This document shows, piece by piece, positions 1-5,601 of a DNA stretch of 9,360 bases. The position numbers and the translations under genes are program-made. Origin of the DNA: Acidobacteriota bacterium (lineage in GTDB: Bacteria; Acidobacteriota; Thermoanaerobaculia; Multivoradales; JAHEKO01); the NCBI GenBank assembly GCA_024638355.1, contig JAHEKO010000107.1, positions 353 to 9,712 of the forward strand, in the 5' to 3' direction. A model generated the notes under the pieces. That model searched no databases and was not told where the DNA came from. It was given only the letters and a program-made list of their open reading frames with translations. Each line of letters opens with the position of its first letter. The stretch's first letter is position 1.

Positions 1-77
1 AGCGTGTCAGGTTTCGTCCGGCGACCGCCGCTTTACCTTGTCCGACAGCACAGCGCGACGCGGGTCGGCGGCTGCGG

Positions 78-1682
78 TTACAGACCCTTCGCCCAGCGTC
101 TGCCGAGCGGTTCGATGTTCTGCTTGTGCTTGCGCGCGCCCAGCGGCCGCCCGGTGAGCACGGTGGAGGAGGTCGAGGGCCGCAGGAAGGGGAGCGGGTC
201 GGGCGAGTAGTTGATCGCCAGCACCTGCTCCCGCTCGCCGCCCCGATTCATCCGGGTGACGAAACGCGACTGCAGGCTGAAGAGATACCTGTCGCGCGGC
301 AGCTCGCCGTTGTGGACGTAGAGGGAGTGGTTGTCGCGCACGTCGCCGTTGGGGTCGAGATCGCCGGAAACGAACACCTGGCGTCCGTCGCGGTCGTTGA
401 CGGTCACCCTCAGGAAGACCAGCCGCTCGGCGTCGAAGCCGGTGGGCACCCCGTGCCCGTTCGTGCCGTTTCTCACCTCGACCTGGAAGGCGAGCTCCTT
501 GTCGGTGGCGCGAGCTACCTCGAGAGCGCCCAGCTTGTAGCCGGCCTGCAGGATGCGCTTGCGCTCGGCCTGGGCGTAATCGAGAAGCTCCAGGTTGTCC
601 TCGATGATGTCGCGCGCGTCGTAGCGATCGTCGGCGAACTGCCAGTGCTCGGGAAAGGCGTAGCCCTCGGGAACGCGCGTCTCGAACTCGTCGGTGCCCC
701 AGCCCTCGGCGTGGCGGAAGGTGAGCCACTGGCGGATCGTCGCCATCTCGGAGGCCTCGGTGTTGTGCGGAAAGATCCCCGGGTGAACCACGGAGTAGTC
801 GGGCCCGATGAACATGTGGTTGGTGATCTTGCGATCGGCCGTCGGCGTGCCGTTCGAGGCTTCGCACTCCTCGGGCCGGGCGTGGGGCCGCCCGCCGACA
901 CAGGCCGCCGGACCGCGCGCGTAGCCGCCATTCTCGCCGGGGACGATACCCATGTGGCAGTCCTGGCAGGAGATCTTCTCCCTGGCGGCGGGGCTGGTCT
1001 TGAACTCGCTGAACGCCTCCTCGAGCCGGAAGCCGTTGACCAGGTTGACGTCGTGGCAGGTGCCGCAGAAGCCCGAGGTGGTGAGCTGGAAGAAGGGCTC
1101 GGCGGTGGCGTGGATGGCGCGACCGCGGCGGTCGGGATCGGGGTTGACCCGGTAGTCGGGGCTGTCGATGACCCGCTTGAGCTCCGCCTCGCCGCTGGGT
1201 CCGTAGACGGTGTCGAACAGGCTACCTTCGACCAGGGCGAGCCGGCCGCTCAGCTTGCCGTAGGCGCGGTTCTGGCGATGACAGACGATGCAGGTCACGC
1301 CCTCGCGCGAGGTGGGATGCCGGTCCATGTTGCTCATGAACTCGGGCTCCTCGAGGTTCATGCCGACCGGGGTGTGACAGCGGATGCAGAAGTCGCCGTT
1401 CGTGCCGTTGGTGAGTTTGACCACGGCGCCGTGCATGGCGTTGAAGACCGGGCTCATCTGCGCGTAGGCGTGGGGCGAGACCGACCACTCACGGTAGTGG
1501 ACAGGGTGGCAGTTGGCGCAAGTGGTGGCAGACGGGAAGCGATTCTCGGAGAAGAGGAGCTCGTGCTCCTCATCCGCCGTGAGCTCGGGCTCCCCGGCCT
1601 CTTCTGCCACGGCCGCGGCCGCCAGGACCAGCAGCAGGGCCATCCAGCCACTCCACAGCCCCCTGAGACAACTCAGCTTCAT
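78..1682 (-). CDS. Exported pentaheme cytochrome c (cytochrome c554-like family)
   Basis: This 534-residue protein is probably a periplasmic or surface electron carrier. The N-terminus has a signal peptide: a short basic start, a hydrophobic stretch at about 13-25 and a likely cleavage near AVA-EE at 26-27. Five CxxCH heme c motifs are visible: CANCH at 55, CIRCH at 99, CIVCH at 131, CGTCH at 206 and CQDCH at 239. The first is followed by a Y-x-x-W-x-x-S-x-H-A pattern typical of cytochrome c554-type domains. After the hemes come a Cys pair (C261, C273), an NHMFIGPDYS segment with H289 as a possible distal heme ligand, and a probable beta-rich C-terminal domain with N-G-H-G-V-P-T-G around H410. 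This last motif recurs in large multiheme cytochromes. No CxxCK motif is present, so it is not NrfA-like. The start is supported by a strong Shine-Dalgarno five bases upstream. No redox partner lies nearby, so donor and acceptor are unknown. The heme-protein call is certain; the exact family is less so. Confidence 0.93.
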   Translation of the reverse strand: MKLSCLRGLWSGWMALLLVLAAAAVAEEAGEPELTADEEHELLFSENRFPSATTCANCHPVHYREWSVSPHAYAQMSPVFNAMHGAVVKLTNGTNGDFCIRCHTPVGMNLEEPEFMSNMDRHPTSREGVTCIVCHRQNRAYGKLSGRLALVEGSLFDTVYGPSGEAELKRVIDSPDYRVNPDPDRRGRAIHATAEPFFQLTTSGFCGTCHDVNLVNGFRLEEAFSEFKTSPAAREKISCQDCHMGIVPGENGGYARGPAACVGGRPHARPEECEASNGTPTADRKITNHMFIGPDYSVVHPGIFPHNTEASEMATIRQWLTFRHAEGWGTDEFETRVPEGYAFPEHWQFADDRYDARDIIEDNLELLDYAQAERKRILQAGYKLGALEVARATDKELAFQVEVRNGTNGHGVPTGFDAERLVFLRVTVNDRDGRQVFVSGDLDPNGDVRDNHSLYVHNGELPRDRYLFSLQSRFVTRMNRGGEREQVLAINYSPDPLPFLRPSTSSTVLTGRPLGARKHKQNIEPLGRRWAKGL

Positions 1683-1687
1683 CGAGA

Positions 1688-1695
1688 CCCTCCCC
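1688..1695 (-). promoter_or_regulatory. Shine-Dalgarno of the cytochrome gene
   Basis: On the minus strand GGGGAGGG lies five bases before the ATG at 1682. It fixes the cytochrome start codon and is the clearest ribosome binding site in the window. Most other genes here lack one. Confidence 0.75.
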
Positions 1696-1721
1696 GCGAC
1701 ACCTCGGTCGGAACGTCGCGA

Positions 1722-1730
1722 ATAGTACCA
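1722..1730 (-). promoter_or_regulatory. Extended -10 promoter element of the cytochrome gene
   Basis: The minus strand reads TGGTACTAT, a TGn plus TANNNT extended -10 box. It predicts a leader of roughly 33 bases that contains the Shine-Dalgarno sequence. No good -35 hexamer is visible, which fits an extended -10 promoter. It lies in the 122-base divergent region shared with the kinase gene. This is predicted by eye only. Confidence 0.45.
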
Positions 1731-1789
1731 GACGCCTCCTCGCCGTCGCGGCCCCCGGCCGGCTCTGGTGGCTGCACGCGTCCTTCCGC

Positions 1790-1795
1790 TACGAT
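1790..1795 (+). promoter_or_regulatory. Candidate -10 box (TACGAT) of the kinase gene
   Basis: TACGAT ends nine bases before the kinase ATG at 1805, and no Shine-Dalgarno lies between them. Transcription would begin only a few bases before the ATG, giving a leaderless or near-leaderless mRNA. The Nudix gene has the same hexamer at the same nine-base distance. No clear -35 box is seen. Confidence 0.4.
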
Positions 1796-1804
1796 CGAAC
1801 CGGA

Positions 1805-2635
1805 ATGCTCAAGTTCGGCAAGTACGAGGTGCGTAAGCAGATCGGCGCCGGCTCGTTCGGAGATGTGTTCAAGGGCTTCGATACGGTCATCCAGCGAAAC
1901 GTCGCGATCAAGACCTGCACCACGGCAGGCGAGGAGGCGCGCACCCGCTTCTGCCGCGAGGCGCAGATCTCCGGCAACCTGCAGCATCCGAACATCGTCA
2001 CCCTCTATGATTTCGGGATCGAAGGCGAGACGGCCTTCCTGGTGCAGGAGTTCCTGACCGGCGAGGACCTCGACGACCGGATCCGCAGAGGGGAGGTGGT
2101 GCCCCTGGGCACCAAGCTCGATTGGCTCGAGCAGATCGCGGAAGGCCTACGCTACGCCCACGGCAAGGGGGTCATCCACCGCGACGTCAAGCCGGGCAAC
2201 GTTCGAGTCCAGCGCGACGGCACCGCCAAGATCCTGGACTTCGGCGTCGCCAAGCTGATGCACGAGGAGTCGGTCCTGACTCGCACCGGCATGACCCTCG
2301 GCACGACCGCCTACGTCTCGCCCGAGCAGATCTCGGGCAAGGAGCTCGACGCCCGCTCCGACATCTTTTCCTACGGCGTGCTCGCCTATGAGCTCTTGAC
2401 CTACGAGCGTCCCTTCGCGGGCGCATCGGGCATCGAGATGCTGCACGCGATCGTCAGCTCCGATCCGCGCCCGCTGGCCGACGTCTGGCCGGAATGCCCG
2501 CCGGCGCTTGCCGCCTTCCTCGGCCGCTGCCTGGAAAAGGAGCCCGACCGCCGCTACCAGAGCTTCGCGGAGGTCCTCGAGGAGCTGCGCGCCCTAGCGC
2601 AGGAGGCCCGGCCGGACCAGCCGAGACCAGGCTAG
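1805..2635 (+). CDS. Soluble Hanks-type serine/threonine protein kinase
   Basis: This 276-residue protein transfers phosphate from ATP to Ser or Thr of unknown protein targets. All catalytic landmarks are present: glycine loop GAGSFG at 14-19, VAIK with K36, helix C Glu at E52, HRDVKP at 125-130 with catalytic D127, N132, DFG at 145-147, an activation segment rich in Thr (159-168) leading to GTTAYVSPEQ, and D186 of subdomain IX. It should therefore be active and probably autophosphorylates. Unlike many bacterial relatives it has no transmembrane helix and no PASTA, WD40, TPR or other sensor domain. It is little more than the bare kinase domain (about 260 residues) and should be cytoplasmic. 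The start M-L-K-F-G-K-Y-E is typical for the family, which supports the ATG despite the lack of a Shine-Dalgarno sequence. It is divergent from the cytochrome gene and overlaps the sulfatase gene by four bases at their ends. Substrate and trigger are unknown. Confidence 0.95.
   Translation: MLKFGKYEVRKQIGAGSFGDVFKGFDTVIQRNVAIKTCTTAGEEARTRFCREAQISGNLQHPNIVTLYDFGIEGETAFLVQEFLTGEDLDDRIRRGEVVPLGTKLDWLEQIAEGLRYAHGKGVIHRDVKPGNVRVQRDGTAKILDFGVAKLMHEESVLTRTGMTLGTTAYVSPEQISGKELDARSDIFSYGVLAYELLTYERPFAGASGIEMLHAIVSSDPRPLADVWPECPPALAAFLGRCLEKEPDRRYQSFAEVLEELRALAQEARPDQPRPG
2632..2635. other. CTAG palindrome shared by two opposing stop codons
   Basis: The kinase ends with TAG at 2633-2635 on plus, and the sulfatase-fold gene ends with TAG at 2634-2632 on minus. 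Both stops come from one self-complementary CTAG, so the genes overlap tail to tail by four bases with no intergenic space for a terminator. The same arrangement recurs at 5598-5601. Confidence 0.95.
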
Positions 2636-4866
2636 AGATAGCCCAGGGCTTCGAGCTCGCGGGCGAGCTCGGGGTCGAGCTCGACCGCCGCTCGCGGATC
2701 GAGCTCCAGGAGGTCGAGATTGAATCGCCGCTGCATGAGCAGCCGCTGGAGCAGCAGACCCGCCAGCCGGGGTCGCTCGCGCGTCCTGCTGTCGAGCTCA
2801 CCGGGGTCGGCGGCCGATTCGAAGAGCTCGTTGCGGTCGGCCACGGGATCGTGAATCAATCGCCAGCCGGCCTCCTCGAGAAGCCATCTCGGCCTGGGCA
2901 TCCGGGTAGTGTCGCCGATGCCGCGCGTCGTGGCGTAGAGCGACCGCTCGAGCGGCGCGCCGTCGAAGACCGTCGGCAGGAGGCTGCGGCCCTGGAAGCC
3001 GCGCTCGGCGCCGGCGAGACCGAGGCCGTCGACCAGGGTGGGAACCAGGTCGATCAGCGTGGCCGGGGCCGGCACCGAAGCCGCGAAACCGGTCGCCGCT
3101 TGCGGCCACTTGACGACCAGGGGAACCTCCAGGAACTCGCGATAGAGCTCGCGACTGTGGAGGAACTGGCCGTGCTCCAGGAAGGCCTCGCCGTGATCCG
3201 AAGTGACAATCACCAGCGCGTCGTCGAAGCGCCGGGTGCGATGCAGAATGGCCAGCACCTGGCCCACCAACCAATCGGCGAAGGCGACGTTCTCCAGATA
3301 GCGGTCGAGGATGTAGGCCCGGTCTCCGGCCGAGAGCTTCTGCAGCCGCTTGTTGCGCTTCCGACCGAGAGCCCCCAGCCGTTCGGAGAACTTGCCGCGA
3401 TAGCCGGAAGTGTAGGCGCCATGGAACGGCTTGGGTGGGTAGTAGGGGCTGTGGGGCGGTAGAAGATGGATCAAGGCGAAGGTCGCCCGCCCCGGCTCGA
3501 AGAGAACCCTCCGTCCCGGTAGGGAGGTCCGTTTGTTGCGGCCGGTGTAGCGAAAGTACTCGAAGCCGCGCCGCATCGACTCGTTGCGGTAGTAGATGGG
3601 ATGCTGCGACCAGAGCACCGTGCGGTAGCCCGCAGCCGCCATCAGCTCGGCGACGTGCGGCACCTGCTCGGGGAGCGGATCGCCCCAGCGCTCGGTGTGG
3701 AGCGTGTCGGAGTGAAAGCCGGTGAGCAGCGCCGGAATCGACTGGCCGGTCCACGACGAAGGGGCGATCGCGCGCTCGAAGCGGGTCCCGGCCGCCGCGA
3801 GAGCGTCGACCACGGGGGTCGGGCGCTCGGCGCCGTAGGCACCGAAGGCGTCGGCGCGGGCGGCGTCGAGCACGATCCACACCACGTCGGGGCGTCCCAG
3901 CCGCCCCGACCCCGGGGCCGCCGCGGGCCGGATCGGCGGCCCGCCGGCCTGGCTCTCGCCAGCGCCGAAGATCCCGGCGTCGCGCCATGCCATGGAGGAC
4001 GCCCGGGGGCCGTCGACCGCGATCTCGAGCTCGGCGAGCTGGCCGCTCCACGGAGTCAGGTCGACGTCGAGGCGATCGGTGTCTCCGGCATCGAGCCGGA
4101 AGCCCTCGAGATCGTGTGCGGTGCCGGCCTTGTCGATCAGCCGGAGACGCCCGACCAGGATGTCGCCGCCGTCGTCTTCGAGGTCGCTGGTCACCCGTGC
4201 CTTGAAGCGGGCCTCGGGGGGAACCTCGAAGGCGACCCGCAGCAGGCTCTCGCCCGGCGTCCTCATTTCGCCGCCGCTCGTTTCGATCGAGCGCGGAGCC
4301 TCGTCGTCCAGCCCGCCGGTGAGCCCGTCGACGATGCGGAAGCCGCGCAGCTCGAGAGCGGCCCGAGGCGCTTTCCGGCCCCGCCGTTCGACGAAGAGAT
4401 CGAGGGTGTTCCAGCCGGGGCGCGTCCAGGCGGTATCGAATCTCGCGGTCAGAAGGCCTTCGCTCTCGCTCCTCCTGGCGATCCGCCGCCGGTTTTCGTT
4501 CAACCGATAGAAGAGCTTGCGCGGACGCTTTCCCTCGGCGCCCACAACGCGCCCGTAGAGCTCGGCCGCGAAGGGCTTGCCGTCGCGCGAGTAGAACCAG
4601 AGGCGGGCGCGATCCCGCGTCGTCCGCAGCCAGGTCTCGCCGGCGTCGTCCCGATCCACTCTCCAACCGTCCGCGGCCAGGCGGCCCGCCAGCTCGCTGT
4701 GGGCGGGCACTAGCCGGGTGGTGACGTGATCGCGCTGAGGTCGCGCGAGCTCGGCGAGCGAGACTCGCGGCTCGCGGCCGCAACCGGCGAGCGCCAGCGC
4801 CAGGGCGAGGGACGGTCCGAGAAGCCAGGAGCGGCGGGCGGGCCGCCTTTGCCGGAAAGCACGCAT
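2632..4866 (-). CDS. Sulfatase/alkaline-phosphatase-fold lipoprotein without a formylglycine motif
   Basis: This 744-residue protein is probably an envelope-anchored hydrolase or phosphotransferase. A basic N-terminus and hydrophobic stretch lead to a lipobox, ALAGC, with C29 as the lipidated Cys. Residues about 40-320 form a probable beta-rich accessory region, including a W-S-G-Q-L-A-E-L-E-I-A-V-D-G strand pattern seen in ligand-binding modules of similar proteins. The catalytic domain spans about 325-690. It has metal-site D334 and D339 (LDAARADAFGAYG), HLLPPHSPYYPP at 467-478, and SDHGE at 556-560 followed by HSRELYREFLEVPL. The ELFESAADPGE segment and ALGYL-type ending are typical of the superfamily. 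Aligning the LLTG at 380-383 with the sulfatase signature places T373 at the modified Cys position, and the signature Arg is replaced by I377. Formylglycine maturation is therefore unlikely; a Thr nucleophile, as in phosphotransferases of this fold, is more plausible. The substrate is unknown. Fold and lipobox are well supported; a true sulfatase activity is doubtful. Confidence 0.9.
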   Translation of the reverse strand: MRAFRQRRPARRSWLLGPSLALALALAGCGREPRVSLAELARPQRDHVTTRLVPAHSELAGRLAADGWRVDRDDAGETWLRTTRDRARLWFYSRDGKPFAAELYGRVVGAEGKRPRKLFYRLNENRRRIARRSESEGLLTARFDTAWTRPGWNTLDLFVERRGRKAPRAALELRGFRIVDGLTGGLDDEAPRSIETSGGEMRTPGESLLRVAFEVPPEARFKARVTSDLEDDGGDILVGRLRLIDKAGTAHDLEGFRLDAGDTDRLDVDLTPWSGQLAELEIAVDGPRASSMAWRDAGIFGAGESQAGGPPIRPAAAPGSGRLGRPDVVWIVLDAARADAFGAYGAERPTPVVDALAAAGTRFERAIAPSSWTGQSIPALLTGFHSDTLHTERWGDPLPEQVPHVAELMAAAGYRTVLWSQHPIYYRNESMRRGFEYFRYTGRNKRTSLPGRRVLFEPGRATFALIHLLPPHSPYYPPKPFHGAYTSGYRGKFSERLGALGRKRNKRLQKLSAGDRAYILDRYLENVAFADWLVGQVLAILHRTRRFDDALVIVTSDHGEAFLEHGQFLHSRELYREFLEVPLVVKWPQAATGFAASVPAPATLIDLVPTLVDGLGLAGAERGFQGRSLLPTVFDGAPLERSLYATTRGIGDTTRMPRPRWLLEEAGWRLIHDPVADRNELFESAADPGELDSRTRERPRLAGLLLQRLLMQRRFNLDLLELDPRAAVELDPELARELEALGYL
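2652..2671. repeat. Perfect inverted repeat near the kinase/sulfatase convergence
   Basis: CGAGCTCGC at 2652-2660 and GCGAGCTCG at 2663-2671 are exact reverse complements around a GG centre. RNA could form an eight-pair stem with a CGGG loop. The repeat lies inside the last codons of the sulfatase-fold gene and begins 17 bases after the kinase stop. It could stop or protect the kinase transcript, but no T-tract follows. It could also be a by-product of repeated Glu-Leu codons (GAG CTC). Confidence 0.6.
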
Positions 4867-4878
4867 CTGAACCGCGGG

Positions 4879-4887
4879 ATCGTAGCA
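4879..4887 (-). promoter_or_regulatory. Extended -10 promoter (TGC-TACGAT) of the sulfatase-fold gene
   Basis: The minus strand reads TGCTACGAT, a TGn extended -10 element. TACGAT ends 12 bases before the ATG at 4866, and no Shine-Dalgarno is seen in between. The predicted mRNA leader is about six bases or fewer. The hexamer matches those before the kinase and Nudix genes. Confidence 0.42.
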
Positions 4888-4921
4888 TCGAGCGCTGGCG
4901 ATGGCGGGGACGCCCGTCGTT

Positions 4922-4941
4922 TAGGCTGGGGCCGCCGAGGA
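4922..4941 (+). promoter_or_regulatory. Candidate -10 box and Shine-Dalgarno of the AHSA1-like gene
   Basis: TAGGCT at 4922-4927 fits a TANNNT -10 box. GAGGA at 4937-4941 is a ribosome binding site three bases before the ATG at 4945. Together they support this start over upstream in-frame codons, which would extend into the divergent sulfatase-fold gene and give a non-homologous N-terminus. The -10 box is only a weak match. Confidence 0.4.
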
Positions 4942-4944
4942 CCC

Positions 4945-5601
4945 ATGGGCAAACGACTCGAACCACCCGCGAGACCGAGAGCGAGCCGACTGCGGCGCCT
5001 GGCGCTGGGCATCGGCCTCGGGCTGGCGGCGATTCTGCTTCTCGGTGCCCTCCTGCTGCGCAGCGGCTCGGAAGTGCACTGTGCCACCGAGGGCAGCCCG
5101 GACGATCCTCGGCTCCGCTGCGGCTTCGACGTCGCGGCCTCGCCGCCCGCCGTCTGGCGGGCGTTCACCGGAACGGACGAGCCGCGCGCCTTCTACTTCG
5201 ACGCCGTGTTGCAGGCCGAGCTCCGACCCGGAGGCCGCTGGCGCTTCGTCACCGACGACCGCGAGCGGCTGCTCGCGGGAGGCGAGATTGTCGCTCTCGA
5301 ACCGCCGCGCCGCTTCGTTCACACCTTCCGGGCGGCCGACCTGGACGACCCCGCGAGCCGCATCGCCGTCGAGATCGAGCCGGTCGAGGGCGGCTGTCGC
5401 GTGACCCTGGTGCACGATCGCTTCGGCGGCGCGACCCGGACCTACAGAAGGTTCCGGCGCGCCCACCCGCTGGCGCTGAGCGCGCTAAAGGCCGTGCTGG
5501 AGAGCGGCGAGCTACCCTGGCGCGCGCGGCTCTACACCCTGATCTTCAAGCCCGGCATGAAGCTCTTCACGGTGCGGGCCGAGCCCTGGGAGCGGGGCTA
5601 G
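4945..5601 (+). CDS. Membrane-anchored SRPBCC/AHSA1-like protein
   Basis: This 218-residue protein has a strongly basic N-terminus (residues 3-18, many Arg) followed by one hydrophobic helix at about 19-38. An SRPBCC-fold domain of the AHSA1 (Aha1/START-like) type then spans about 58-190. Visible family marks are F-D-V-A-A-S-P-P-A-V-W-R-A-F at 61-74, LRPGGRWRF at 93-101, a G-E-I-V-A-L-E-P-P-R-R-F-V-H-T-F stretch at 113-128 and a terminal S-A-L-K-A-V-L-E-S-G segment at 179-188. Such domains bind small hydrophobic ligands or act as co-chaperones, but most bacterial members are soluble and about 140-160 residues long. By the positive-inside rule the domain should face the periplasm. C46 and C60 could then form a disulfide, and no clear signal peptidase site follows the helix. 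The true function and ligand are unknown. The gene is divergent from the lipoprotein gene and overlaps comM by four bases tail to tail. Confidence 0.85.
   Translation: MGKRLEPPARPRASRLRRLALGIGLGLAAILLLGALLLRSGSEVHCATEGSPDDPRLRCGFDVAASPPAVWRAFTGTDEPRAFYFDAVLQAELRPGGRWRFVTDDRERLLAGGEIVALEPPRRFVHTFRAADLDDPASRIAVEIEPVEGGCRVTLVHDRFGGATRTYRRFRRAHPLALSALKAVLESGELPWRARLYTLIFKPGMKLFTVRAEPWERG
5598..5601. other. Second CTAG palindrome shared by two opposing stop codons
   Basis: The AHSA1-like gene ends with TAG at 5599-5601 on plus, and comM ends with TAG at 5600-5598 on minus. One CTAG again supplies both stops, exactly as at 2632-2635, leaving no intergenic terminator. Confidence 0.95.

Noticed and set aside
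19..30. Small inverted repeat CGGC/GCCG downstream of the cytochrome stop as a possible terminator
   Set aside because: The stem is only four pairs and no T-tract follows on the minus strand, so it is not distinguishable from chance in GC-rich DNA.
1728..1768. CCAGA/TCTGG arms flanking the middle of the divergent cytochrome-kinase region as a possible operator
   Set aside because: The arms are only five bases with 31 bases between them, which is easily a chance match.
126..2057. A 643-codon open frame on the plus strand across the cytochrome gene and into the kinase gene
   Set aside because: It is antisense to a clear five-heme cytochrome and runs in another frame through the kinase. Its translation is low-complexity (Gly, Val, Arg rich) without motifs. 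Long antisense frames are expected at this GC content.
3601..4713. A 370-codon plus-strand frame opposite the sulfatase-fold gene
   Set aside because: It is antisense to a well supported gene, with no recognisable domain and no plausible start signal.
4726..4944. An upstream start for the AHSA1-like gene that would add 73 residues
   Set aside because: The extension overlaps the 5' end of the divergent lipoprotein gene and its promoter. The ATG at 4945 has a Shine-Dalgarno and is followed directly by a sensible basic-plus-hydrophobic N-terminus.
2798..4966. A 722-codon open frame on the minus strand in another frame of the sulfatase-fold gene
   Set aside because: Its translation is very Arg-, Ala- and Gly-rich without motifs, while the overlapping frame shows a lipobox, metal site and SDHGE motif. 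It is a frame shadow.
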